Positions 48,257-57,351 of a stretch of 62,806 bases of DNA are shown piece after piece. A program made the position numbers and the translations under genes. Under the pieces are notes generated by a model. It was not told the DNA's origin, ran no database searches, and worked only from the letters and a program-made list of their open reading frames with translations. Source of the stretch: Oscillospiraceae bacterium (GTDB lineage Bacteria > Bacillota > Clostridia > Oscillospirales > Acutalibacteraceae); contig JAITRE010000022.1 of the NCBI GenBank assembly GCA_031288555.1, forward strand, positions 1 to 62,806, given 5' to 3'. Every line of letters starts with the position of its first letter. Within the stretch, counting starts at the first letter, position 1.

Positions 48257-51200
48257 TTGTTAAGATTAATTTTAGGAAGATCTGAATATGGCAAGACTTT
48301 TATGGCGAGAAAATTGGCTATTGATGAATTTTTTGCTGAAAAAAAAGAAATAATATTTTTATCTCCTAAAGAAAGTTGTTTAAAAAATAAAAAAGCATTT
48401 TTATCACTTGTTGGTGCAGAAATTTCTCAACAAATAAAAGTTTGGGATTTCAACAAAATGGCAAAAGTTATTTTGAATGATCTTTTAATTACACAAAATT
48501 TAAAAACTGTTTTAAGTAAAGATTTAGACGAAGATAGTCGAAATATCTTTATGTACATGGCTATAAAAAGAAATAAGAAAAAACTTAAACTATACAAAAA
48601 TTATTCTAACTTTTCAAAAACAATATATCAAATGGTGTGTTTGGAAAAAGAATTAACGAAGAGCAATGTGGGTTTTAAGCTTCTTTTTGAAAAAATTAAG
48701 TTTATAAAAAATAAAATTTTACAAGAAAAAATAAGAGAGATAGCGTTTATCGTTTCTTCTTTCAAATCGATTGTTTCTGAACATAATAACAGAGATTATT
48801 TGAATAATCTTGATTTACTTTTTGAATTTTCTATTTTTAAACAAGTATTTAACAAATACATAGTTTTTATTGATGGTTTTGACTTTTTTACAAATCAAGA
48901 ATTGAAAATTATAAAGTCTATAATTAAACAGTCTCAAAAATGCTATATTTCCCTATGTGCTGATTTTGAAAGTTGTTGTAAAGATTACGATGAAACCTCT
49001 GTTTTTGTTCCAATTTATAAAACAATAAATAAATTGATATCAATAGCTAATAATTGTGAAGTAAAAGTTTTAAAACCTATTTTTTTAAAGATGCCAAATA
49101 ATTTTAAAAATGATAATTTAAGATTTTTAGAACAAAATATCTTTAGCAATTATTCAGCCTTTAAGGAAGACAACGTTCAAAACACAATTAAAATCTATGC
49201 TGCTCAAGATATATATGATGAATGTGATTTTGTAGCAAGAACAATTAAAAAACTAATTATGAACGAAAATTTTAAGTATAAAGATTTTATTATAATTACA
49301 AGAGATATTAAAAACTATGAAATATTTATTATCAGCGCGCTTTTAAAATATAAGATTCCGTTTTTTATTGATATTAAAAAAAATATTTGTTTACATCCAA
49401 TTATTCGCTTGATTTTAACAGCATTTGAAGTGGTTCATTCAAATTTTTCTTATAATTCTGTTATTGAATTTATTAAAACGGATTTTTTAAAATTACCTCA
49501 AGAGTCCGTTTGCCTTTTTGAAAATTATGCTTTTACTTGGCAAATAAGCGATCAAGAATGGTTTGAAGATTTTAAAAGTAATCCAAGCGGCATGAAACAA
49601 CTAAAAGATAGCGACAAAGAAAAATTAAAAATTATAAATAATGTTCGCCGAAGTTTTATTGAACCTTTAATAAAGTTTTATAGAGCTGTTAAAAATTCAG
49701 AAGATGTTGAAATAATTTCTTTAGGAGTTTTTAATTTACTGAGCGATTTTAATGTTTTTGAGTTTTTTAAAGCGTTAAAATCAAAGACTTTTGATGGATT
49801 AAGAGTTTTTGATTTAGTTATTAAAGCTTTAGATAAAATAGTTGATTTATTAAAAAATGATAAAATAAGTTCTAAAGATTATGTGGAACTTTTTAATTTA
49901 GTGATATCTTGCAATGATGAAAATTTGACTTTTAAAAAAGCCGATCAAGTAATGGTGAAAACAGTAGATAAAATTCATCTTGAAAATCGTTTTGTTGCTT
50001 TTATAGTTGGTGCAAATTCTGCTAAGTTTCCTAAAGAACCGCAAATGACAGGCATGTTTTTACAAAAAGAAATAGAAGAACTTAATAAAATTGATATTCC
50101 TATTAAAAAATCAATGGAAGAAATTTTATCTATAGAACGCTTTTGGAGTTACAGAGCTTTGACTTGTGCAAAGGAAAAAATTTTTATTAGTTTTTACGAG
50201 AGGGAACTTTCTTCAAAGGAAGTTTTTTGTTCTGAAATTGTTGGCGAAGTTAAAAATATTTTTACAGATCTTAATATTGTTTTTTCAGAAGACGAAGAGA
50301 TCGAAGAGAAGGTGTGGGAAGAAAATTTAGCTTTAGAGTTGTTATCAAAGTATAAAAATAAAGTTTTATTTACAAAATCTTTTAAAAACTGTCTTAATGA
50401 AAAAACTTTACTCAAAATTAAAAATTTGGAAAAGCAAAATTTTTTAAAATTTAAAGAAAATAGTTTTAAAAATTTGTTTAATACTCCGATGATTCTTTCT
50501 GTTACTCAAATAGAGCAGTATAATTTGTGCAGTTTCAAGTATTTATGCGAATATGGGTTTTTTATAAAGCCACAAAAACAAATGTTGCTTGATAATCTTG
50601 AATATGGAAATTTAGCACATTTTATAATGGAAAAAATTTTTAAAAACTATTCAATAGAAGAGTTGTTGAATGAAGATGAAAGTTTAATTTTTAATAAAAT
50701 AAGTTTATTTTTTAACAAATATGTAGATTCAAGATTTTCTTTGAAGATTTTAAAATCTGCACAATTTAAATTTTTGTCTAACAGATGGAAAAAATTTCTT
50801 CATATTATAGTAATTAATGTTTTAAATGAATTTTCACAAAGTAAATTTCGTCCTATCGGGTGTGAGTTGGTTTTATCATATGATTCTAAAAAAAAGCTCA
50901 CAAAACCTCTTAAAATAATGTTAAATAAAAAAACTGTTGTTTGTGTAGAAGGAAAAATAGATAGACTTGATTTAATGGAAACAAAAGAAGGAAAATATTT
51001 CAGAGTTATAGACTATAAAATTTCAAAAAAAGATTTAAATCTTTCAGATTTAACACAAGGGCTTAATATGCAAACTTTAATATATCTTGCAGCTATTTTG
51101 CAACAAAGTTCAAGGGACGACGAAAAGTTTCTTCCAGCGGGAGTGTCTTACGTAAATCTTTGTGTTCCTGTGATTGATGGTAGAAGAGACTTTAAAATTA

Positions 51201-51580
51201 AAAAAATTTTTCAACAAGGTTTGCAGAAAAGTGGTTTAATTTTAAATGATAGAAAAATTATTAATGAAATTCAAAAAGACACTGATAATATATTTACTTC
51301 TGGTAAAAGAATTTCAGGGCACATTACTGTTACAAACGAAGAAATGGATACGATATTAAAATTTGTTGAAAATGAAATTTTAAATGTATTTAAAAAAATA
51401 GAACTCTTGAATTTTAAAACAAATCCTGCCGTAGTAAATAGCCGAATTGCTTGTGAATTTTGCGAATATTTTCCTATTTGTTTTTACAAAAAAGGGACAA
51501 ATGATAGAAAAATTAAAAAATTTAAATATGATGATGTTATAAGAATATTAAAATTAAAATTAAGTAATATAAAAAGTTAA
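48257..51580 (+). CDS. addB: ATP-dependent helicase/nuclease subunit B
   Basis: 1107 residues, full length. An N-terminal Walker A 'GRSEYGKT' (7-14), long diverged helicase-like domains, and a C-terminal RecB-type nuclease: 'FRVIDYKIS' with the catalytic Asp and Lys. The Fe-S staple is complete: C in 'YNLCSFKYLC' plus C-x2-C-x5-C in 'CEFCEYFPIC'. AddAB resects double-strand breaks for RecA. addA, normally next, is not in the window. TTG 48257 after 'taagaggta'. Stop codons overlap the convergent acetyltransferase gene. Confidence 0.95.
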   Translation: MLRLILGRSEYGKTFMARKLAIDEFFAEKKEIIFLSPKESCLKNKKAFLSLVGAEISQQIKVWDFNKMAKVILNDLLITQNLKTVLSKDLDEDSRNIFMYMAIKRNKKKLKLYKNYSNFSKTIYQMVCLEKELTKSNVGFKLLFEKIKFIKNKILQEKIREIAFIVSSFKSIVSEHNNRDYLNNLDLLFEFSIFKQVFNKYIVFIDGFDFFTNQELKIIKSIIKQSQKCYISLCADFESCCKDYDETSVFVPIYKTINKLISIANNCEVKVLKPIFLKMPNNFKNDNLRFLEQNIFSNYSAFKEDNVQNTIKIYAAQDIYDECDFVARTIKKLIMNENFKYKDFIIITRDIKNYEIFIISALLKYKIPFFIDIKKNICLHPIIRLILTAFEVVHSNFSYNSVIEFIKTDFLKLPQESVCLFENYAFTWQISDQEWFEDFKSNPSGMKQLKDSDKEKLKIINNVRRSFIEPLIKFYRAVKNSEDVEIISLGVFNLLSDFNVFEFFKALKSKTFDGLRVFDLVIKALDKIVDLLKNDKISSKDYVELFNLVISCNDENLTFKKADQVMVKTVDKIHLENRFVAFIVGANSAKFPKEPQMTGMFLQKEIEELNKIDIPIKKSMEEILSIERFWSYRALTCAKEKIFISFYERELSSKEVFCSEIVGEVKNIFTDLNIVFSEDEEIEEKVWEENLALELLSKYKNKVLFTKSFKNCLNEKTLLKIKNLEKQNFLKFKENSFKNLFNTPMILSVTQIEQYNLCSFKYLCEYGFFIKPQKQMLLDNLEYGNLAHFIMEKIFKNYSIEELLNEDESLIFNKISLFFNKYVDSRFSLKILKSAQFKFLSNRWKKFLHIIVINVLNEFSQSKFRPIGCELVLSYDSKKKLTKPLKIMLNKKTVVCVEGKIDRLDLMETKEGKYFRVIDYKISKKDLNLSDLTQGLNMQTLIYLAAILQQSSRDDEKFLPAGVSYVNLCVPVIDGRRDFKIKKIFQQGLQKSGLILNDRKIINEIQKDTDNIFTSGKRISGHITVTNEEMDTILKFVENEILNVFKKIELLNFKTNPAVVNSRIACEFCEYFPICFYKKGTNDRKIKKFKYDDVIRILKLKLSNIKS

Positions 51581-52116
51581 TTGTTGCAACAGTCGCAATT
51601 CTGTGGGCATTCTCTGTTTTCGTTTAATTTACATCCGCATTTGCATACTTTACCAAAAATTCGAGCTGGATTTCCGTAAGCTAAAGAATATTCTGGGATA
51701 TTTTTTGTGACAACGCTACCTGCGCCTATTAAAGAATATTTTCCTATTGTTATTCCGCAGAGAATTGTTGCATTGGCGCCAATAGAAGCTCCTTTTTTAA
51801 TAACTGTTTTTTTGTATTCATTTTTTCTTGATATAAATGCACGAGGATTAGTTACGTTTGTAAAAACGCAAGACGGTCCACAAAAAACTTTATCTTCTAT
51901 AATTACACCATCGAAAATAGACACATTATTTTGTATTTTTACATTATTTCCTATAATTGCAGTTGAAGCTATGTTAACATTTTGCCCTATTGAGGAATTT
52001 CTACCTATTATAGCACCGCTCATAATATGTGAAAAATGCCAAATTTTTGTTCCGTCACCTATAATTGAATTTTCATCAACACATGCAGTTTTGTGTGAAA
52101 AATAATTTTTTTTCAT
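51577..52116 (-). CDS. WbpD/WlbB-like sugar N-acetyltransferase
   Basis: 179 residues. Left-handed beta-helix of hexapeptide repeats ('IIGRNSSIGQNVNIASTAII'), 'NPRAFISRKNEY' and 'KKGASIGANATILCGI', the pattern of the enzymes that acetylate the 3-amino group of UDP-2-acetamido-3-amino-glucuronate. The tail is unusual, with seven Cys in the last 23 residues ('CKCGC', 'CPQNCDCC'), perhaps a metal site. ATG 52116 has 'aaaggtg' upstream. Last of three genes with the aminotransferase and the dehydrogenase. Confidence 0.88.
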   Translation of the reverse strand: MKKNYFSHKTACVDENSIIGDGTKIWHFSHIMSGAIIGRNSSIGQNVNIASTAIIGNNVKIQNNVSIFDGVIIEDKVFCGPSCVFTNVTNPRAFISRKNEYKKTVIKKGASIGANATILCGITIGKYSLIGAGSVVTKNIPEYSLAYGNPARIFGKVCKCGCKLNENRECPQNCDCCNN

Positions 52117-52140
52117 ATTATTCACCTTTAATCTACTTTT

Positions 52141-53259
52141 TTATTTTTCAAAAAATGCTGAAATTTTTTCGCATACATAACTAATTTCATTTTCTGTTAA
52201 TCCAGGAAAAATTGGTAAAGACAATGCTTTTTGAGATAAATTTTCAGCAACAGGAAAATCTCCTTCTTTAAATCCTAGATGTTTAAAGCAATTTTGCAAA
52301 TGCATAGGTACAGGATAATAAACACAAGTTTCAACACCGTTATTTTTCAAATAATTTATTAAGTCATTGCGCTTTTTTTCTACTTTCAAACAAAATACGT
52401 AATTTACTTCTTTGTTTCCTTTATTTACTTTAGGTAACTCTACTTCTTCTATATCAGAAAGGAGTGTTCGATATTGTTTAGCACATTTTGCACGTTTTTT
52501 TATTAAGACGTCTAAATAAGAAATTTTAACTTTTAATATAGCAGCTTGAATTGCATCTAGCCTAGAATTATATCCAATGTAATCATAGCGATATTTGCTT
52601 GAAGCGCCGTGAACACGATAACTTTTTGCTTTTTCATAAAGTTCTTTGTTGTTTGTAATAATCATACCTCCGTCACCGTAAGCGCCCAATGTTTTTGTAG
52701 GGAAAAAAGAAAAAACTCCAAAATCTCCAATGTTGCCAGCATGATGGTAAGTTCCATCTACTGTTGTATGCATTCCTAAAGCTTCTGCTGAGTCTTCCAA
52801 AACTTTAAGATTGTATTTTTTTGCTAAATTCATACAAGACGACATATCACAAGTTTGTAAGAATAAATGAACTGGAATTATGCCTTTTGTATTTTTTGTA
52901 ATTCGTTTTTCTGCATCGCTTATGTCAATGCAAAAACTATCTTCGCAAACGTCACAAAAAATTGGATTTCCACCAGAGTGTAATATACAAGAGGCAGAAG
53001 AAAAAAAAGAAAAGGCAGGAGTTAAAACATCAGCATTTTTGAATTCAAGTATGTTTGACGCAATGATTAATGCATCGCTTGCATTTGAAACTCCTATTGC
53101 ATATTTTGCGCCTGTGTAGTATTTAATCGCTTCTTCAAAATTAAAAACTTGTTTTCCTAAAATAAAATGTCCTGAAGATACAACAGAGAAAATAGCTTGA
53201 TCTATTTTTTCTTTATAAGACAAATATTCTCTAGTTGCATCAAAAAATGGTACGTTCAT
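52141..53259 (-). CDS. DegT/DnrJ/EryC1 sugar aminotransferase (WbpE-like)
   Basis: 372 residues. A PLP enzyme of fold type I with 'VSNASDALIIA', 'EDSAEALG' and the Schiff-base lysine in 'FFPTKTLGAYGDGG' (residue 189 from this start). Next to a WbpD-like acetyltransferase it most likely aminates the 3-keto sugar UDP-2-acetamido-3-keto-glucuronate. The start MNVPFFD at 53259 fits the family; ATG 53271 overlaps the binding site. Confidence 0.9.
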   Translation of the reverse strand: MNVPFFDATREYLSYKEKIDQAIFSVVSSGHFILGKQVFNFEEAIKYYTGAKYAIGVSNASDALIIASNILEFKNADVLTPAFSFFSSASCILHSGGNPIFCDVCEDSFCIDISDAEKRITKNTKGIIPVHLFLQTCDMSSCMNLAKKYNLKVLEDSAEALGMHTTVDGTYHHAGNIGDFGVFSFFPTKTLGAYGDGGMIITNNKELYEKAKSYRVHGASSKYRYDYIGYNSRLDAIQAAILKVKISYLDVLIKKRAKCAKQYRTLLSDIEEVELPKVNKGNKEVNYVFCLKVEKKRNDLINYLKNNGVETCVYYPVPMHLQNCFKHLGFKEGDFPVAENLSQKALSLPIFPGLTENEISYVCEKISAFFEK

Positions 53260-53375
53260 ATTGAAATCCATCCTTTGTTAATTTTTACAAATGGTTAAAT
53301 AAAATGCAGAATTAATTGTTTTTAAAATACTAGTCTTATACAGAAGATTTTATTTTAAAATAATTTAAATGAAAT

Positions 53376-54470
53376 TTAAGAAAAGTAGTTTTTCATTTCA
53401 AGTGTCGAAAAATCGCAAGGTAAAGTGACCGGTAGTCCTGTTTTTTGTGATTTATAGGCAGCAAGAACAATTTCCAAAGATTTTCTACCGCTTTCTCCTG
53501 AGATCAATGGTTCTCTGTCGAATTCTATAGATTCTACAAAATTTTTAAACAAAGGTATATGTCCAAAACCGTATATTGTTTGCTTTTCTTCGTTTGAGCT
53601 TAAAGAATTTTTTTTAAGATTTTCTAGAAAAACGTCGCTTTCAAAATTCCAATTTTCTATTTTGTTAATAGCGATACCTCCAATTACTACAGAGCCTTTT
53701 TCGCCGAAAATTGAAAGAGTTTCACTTAAATTTTGAGGATATACGTCAACACTACCTTCTATTATGCCAACAGCTCCATTTTTAAACTCTATTATTGCAG
53801 TACCAAAATCTTCGGCTTCTATTGGTTTTAAGAAACGCCTGGTTAAAGCCCAAACTCGAGTGGCGTCTTCGCCTAACATCCATTGAAGCAAATCTATACC
53901 GTGGATACATTGATTCATTAGGGCGCCGCCGTCCATTTCCCAAGTTCCTCTCCACGACGCTTTTCTGTAATAATCGTCATTTCTATTCCATCGTACTTGA
54001 ATTGTACCATAAATCAGCTTACCGAATTTTTTAGCTTCTAAAGCAGATCGTAATTTTTTTACAGGTGGATTAAATCTATTTTGAAAGCAAATAGCAATTT
54101 TTTTTTTGTTTTTCTTCGCCACTTTATTTATTTCATCAGCATCTTTTGTAGAAAGAGCCATTGGTTTCTCACAAATAACATGGCAACCAAGATTTAAACA
54201 ATTAACAGCTATTTCTGCGTGCTTTCCAGATTCTGTTGCTATGCTAACTATATCTGGGTTCAGTTCTTTTATCATTTTTTGATAATTTTTGTAAACAGGT
54301 TTTAAAATATCTCCAGTTCTGCTAGAGAGAAGTTCTGATTTGTTCTTTGCCTTTTGTATGTCGATGTCGCAAAATGCTGAAATTTGAATAATATTAGAAT
54401 TTGAAATACAAGCTTCCACATGTTTAATGCTAATTCTTCCGCAACCTATTATTGCTAATTTATATTTCAT
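53376..54470 (-). CDS. Gfo/Idh/MocA-family dehydrogenase (WbpB-like)
   Basis: 364 residues. Rossmann domain with 'AIIGCGRISIKHVEA', the conserved 'VICEKPMAL' and a C-terminal beta-sheet domain ('QCIHGIDLLQWMLG'). In this context it probably oxidises C3 of a UDP-N-acetyl-sugar uronate before the aminotransferase acts. WbpA (the 6-dehydrogenase) is not in the window. First gene of the three. Confidence 0.88.
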   Translation of the reverse strand: MKYKLAIIGCGRISIKHVEACISNSNIIQISAFCDIDIQKAKNKSELLSSRTGDILKPVYKNYQKMIKELNPDIVSIATESGKHAEIAVNCLNLGCHVICEKPMALSTKDADEINKVAKKNKKKIAICFQNRFNPPVKKLRSALEAKKFGKLIYGTIQVRWNRNDDYYRKASWRGTWEMDGGALMNQCIHGIDLLQWMLGEDATRVWALTRRFLKPIEAEDFGTAIIEFKNGAVGIIEGSVDVYPQNLSETLSIFGEKGSVVIGGIAINKIENWNFESDVFLENLKKNSLSSNEEKQTIYGFGHIPLFKNFVESIEFDREPLISGESGRKSLEIVLAAYKSQKTGLPVTLPCDFSTLEMKNYFS

Positions 54471-55053
54471 TTTTTAAAGTCCCCAAACTATATTTCTATA
54501 AAATCATTGTTGATTTCTACACAGTTTAATTTTTTTTCTACGTTTCATATTTTAAATGTTTAAAGTTAATTTGAAATATAAATTTAGTATACAACAGAAT
54601 AAAATAAAAATCAGGCGAAAATTATCGAAGTAGATTGTTCTTTTAAAACAAAAAAACTACAAGTATAATTATTTCGCATTAAATTTAATTTTTAGTGTAA
54701 ATAATCTAAGAATCTTATTATTTTAACAATAAAATAGTTTAATTCTTTGTATATCAATAATTTCTATTGTATAATTTGAATAAGTATATTTTTAAAATAA
54801 TAAAATACTGATTAAAAATTTTTATTATTATTTAATGTATATTTTGATAAATTAAAACTAATTTACTTTTAAAATGATAAAGTCAAAAATTGAATCGCCT
54901 CTAAAGTATTGGGGAACAATATGATAAAGATTTAAAATAATTTGCAAATTTTGTTTCAAGACAAAGCTTATGAATTTTTATTTTGAAATTTAAAACGTTT
55001 TTACACGAAGTATAAGTTCAAGGGAATTTTTTCATACGTTAGGAGAATATTTG
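54471..55053. other. Divergent spacer between the sugar operon and the calpain-like gene
   Basis: About 580 AT-rich bases. It must carry the promoters of both sides; I see no unambiguous boxes, and the shared promoter of the 59-62.8 kb family is not present here. Confidence 0.35.
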
Positions 55054-56493
55054 ATGGATAGTGATAGTGTTTGCGATTTTTATGATTTTCTTAGAAGAAG
55101 TCCTAATTTACTAAATGAAATAAAACAAAAACAAAAAAAATATAACAATATTGAAGATGAAGAATATAAATTTGTAAAAGAAGTTGTGGTGCCTTTAGCA
55201 AAAAAAGTAGGTTATGATCTTAATTTTAAAGATTTTATTGAATTTGAAAATTCAAAATTAAACGAAGAAGATCTTGAAAATATTAGCGGTGGAGTTAATG
55301 TAAGAAGAGCGTTTGCGACTCTTGGTATGCTGTTAATGGGGTCATCGGTGGTTGGATCGGTGGTGTATAAGAGCGGTGTTCATGAAAAAATTTTGCCAGT
55401 TATATCAGCAAAAAATTTTAAAGGTACTCTCAGAGAAAAAACAGATTCAGAAAAAGATTATGATAATATGATAAAAAAAGAAGTAGAAGAAAAGAATAAG
55501 GCTAAAAAAGAAGGAACATATTCTAAAAAAAAAGAAGAAAAGAGCAACAAATATGGATATGGAAATTTTGAAAATCAAAAAGGTTTATTAACATTTTCAA
55601 AAGGCGAAGATGTACGTTTAAATGATCCTGAATTAAAGTTTTCACAAGTAGATTCTCAGTCTGGGTTTAAAGCAGAAGAACATAAGTATAATTTAGCAGC
55701 TCCGTTGTTTCGACACTCTCCATCAGTTCACGATATACGTCAGGGGGGAATAGGGAATTGTTATTTTGAGTCTTCGTTGATAGCATTTCTTTCAACGTCA
55801 GATGGTCAACAGAAAATTTTAGAAAGTATGTACGACAATGAAGATGGAACAGTTACTGTTAGACTTTTTAATAATGATGGAAAAGAAAGATATTTTACTA
55901 TAAACAAAAGTATTCCAAAAATAAAAGATGCAGAAGGCGTTCTTAAAATAATAAATACAAAGGATCACGTTATTTGGCCTTCTTTGTTTTTCAAAGCGTA
56001 TGTTGCTGCTTTGAACCAAGAAGATTTTTCAAGTTTTAAAGGAGCACTATCAAAAAACAAGACAAATATAACTTATGAAGATTGTGAAAGTGGAAATCCT
56101 GATGAAGTATTTAAGTGTGTTTTTGGTTATAAAAATACTGAATATTTAGAAACTAAAACAGCTACAGAAAATCAATCTTCAGAAGAATATTCAAGAGAAG
56201 AAATGAGAATTTTTGGAAGAATAAAAAACACCTTAGAGTCAAAAAAGCCCGCTTGTTGTGGTACAAAGGCAGATAGTACTAAAATAAAAAAAGGTCTTAA
56301 CAAGTCCCATGCTTATGCTTTAGTTAACGTAGAGAAAGTTGATGAAAAATATTTTGTATATTTAACAGATCCTTGGAGAGATAAAGCAGAAATGGGCGAC
56401 TCATTAGAAAAATGGGAAGATGCTTCTGGTTTATTTCGTATGGAGTTAAAAGAATTTTTAAATAGTTTCGAGTCTGTTAATTTAGCAAAGTAA
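55054..56493 (+). CDS. Calpain-like cysteine protease with Nif11-type double-glycine leader
   Basis: 479 residues. Residues 1-80 resemble a Nif11-like leader: Phe/Leu-rich helix, 'AKKVGYDLNFKDFIEF', then 'LNEEDLENISGG' with Leu -12, Leu -7, Ile -4 and Gly79-Gly80. A hydrophobic stretch follows (about 86-105), then a Lys/Glu-rich linker (125-170). The C-terminal part is a C2 (calpain) peptidase: Q230 and C236 in 'RQGGIGNCYF', 'WPSLFFKAY' (308-316), H419 in 'SHAYAL', and D439 in 'TDPW' where calpains have Asn. Predicted to be exported and cut after Gly-Gly, then act as a protease. ATG 55054 lies 8 bases after 'aggag'. No exporter is adjacent. Confidence 0.85.
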   Translation: MDSDSVCDFYDFLRRSPNLLNEIKQKQKKYNNIEDEEYKFVKEVVVPLAKKVGYDLNFKDFIEFENSKLNEEDLENISGGVNVRRAFATLGMLLMGSSVVGSVVYKSGVHEKILPVISAKNFKGTLREKTDSEKDYDNMIKKEVEEKNKAKKEGTYSKKKEEKSNKYGYGNFENQKGLLTFSKGEDVRLNDPELKFSQVDSQSGFKAEEHKYNLAAPLFRHSPSVHDIRQGGIGNCYFESSLIAFLSTSDGQQKILESMYDNEDGTVTVRLFNNDGKERYFTINKSIPKIKDAEGVLKIINTKDHVIWPSLFFKAYVAALNQEDFSSFKGALSKNKTNITYEDCESGNPDEVFKCVFGYKNTEYLETKTATENQSSEEYSREEMRIFGRIKNTLESKKPACCGTKADSTKIKKGLNKSHAYALVNVEKVDEKYFVYLTDPWRDKAEMGDSLEKWEDASGLFRMELKEFLNSFESVNLAK

Positions 56494-56521
56494 AACTAAT
56501 TTTAAAATTATTTGAATTATT

Positions 56522-57127
56522 TTAAAAATTTTTAATTTTGAAGCTTTTTCTATGAATTGGGCAAGTGCCATGTTTTTTTAAAATGTTTCTGTGCAATTTC
56601 GTGCCGTAACCTTTGTGCTTTGAAAATTTATATATCGGATACAAAGCGTCTGCTTTTATCATCAAATTATCCCTATAAACTTTTGCTAATATAGAGGCAG
56701 CAGCGATAGATGTCGAAAGAGAGTCTCCTTTTATAATAGTTTTAGTTTTAAATTTTAGTTTTGGCGAAGCGTTGCCGTCTATTAAGACGATATCGGGTTT
56801 CAACTTTAAGCTTTCCACTGCTCTTTTCATGGCAAGTAAAGTTGCGTTTAATATATTAAATTTGTCAATTTCTTCAACAGAAGCTGAAGATATGCTATAG
56901 TCTTTAGCTAAAAGTAGAATTTTTTCGAATAATTTTTTTCTTTTATTTGCATTTAGCTTTTTAGAGTCATTTATTCCGTCTATTTTTGAATTTTCTTCCA
57001 AAATAACGGCAGACGCGATGACAGGGCCTGCAATTGGACCTCTTCCTGCTTCGTCAACTCCACAAATATTCTCAAATCCTTTTTTCTTATAATTTTCTTC
57101 AAAAGCCAACCAATCTATATTAATCAC
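56522..57127 (-). CDS. rnhB: Ribonuclease HII
   Basis: About 201 residues. Catalytic Asp-Glu in 'GVDEAGRGPIAGPV', third Asp in 'VLIDGNA' and fourth in 'AKVYRDNLM'. It removes ribonucleotides from DNA and RNA primers. GTG 57127 is only three bases from 'agaagg'; the next codon, ATT 57124, is spaced better, so either could be used. TTG 57154 has no binding site. Confidence 0.95.
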   Translation of the reverse strand: MINIDWLAFEENYKKKGFENICGVDEAGRGPIAGPVIASAVILEENSKIDGINDSKKLNANKRKKLFEKILLLAKDYSISSASVEEIDKFNILNATLLAMKRAVESLKLKPDIVLIDGNASPKLKFKTKTIIKGDSLSTSIAAASILAKVYRDNLMIKADALYPIYKFSKHKGYGTKLHRNILKKHGTCPIHRKSFKIKNF

Positions 57128-57351
57128 GTCCCTTCTAGAAACTTTACATATCAATAGTTAATTATTTTGAAAAAATATGTATTTTAAAAAATTGTTCTAA
57201 TTTTAGTGTTTTAAACTTATTGCAGAAAATAATTATTTTATTTAAATTGAAATAAATTTTTAAATAAAGTCACTTTTTTAAATTAAATTGGCTATAAAAT
57301 ATTAAATAAAAACATAAAATTTAAAAGTACTTTTAAGATTGGAAGTGTAGA

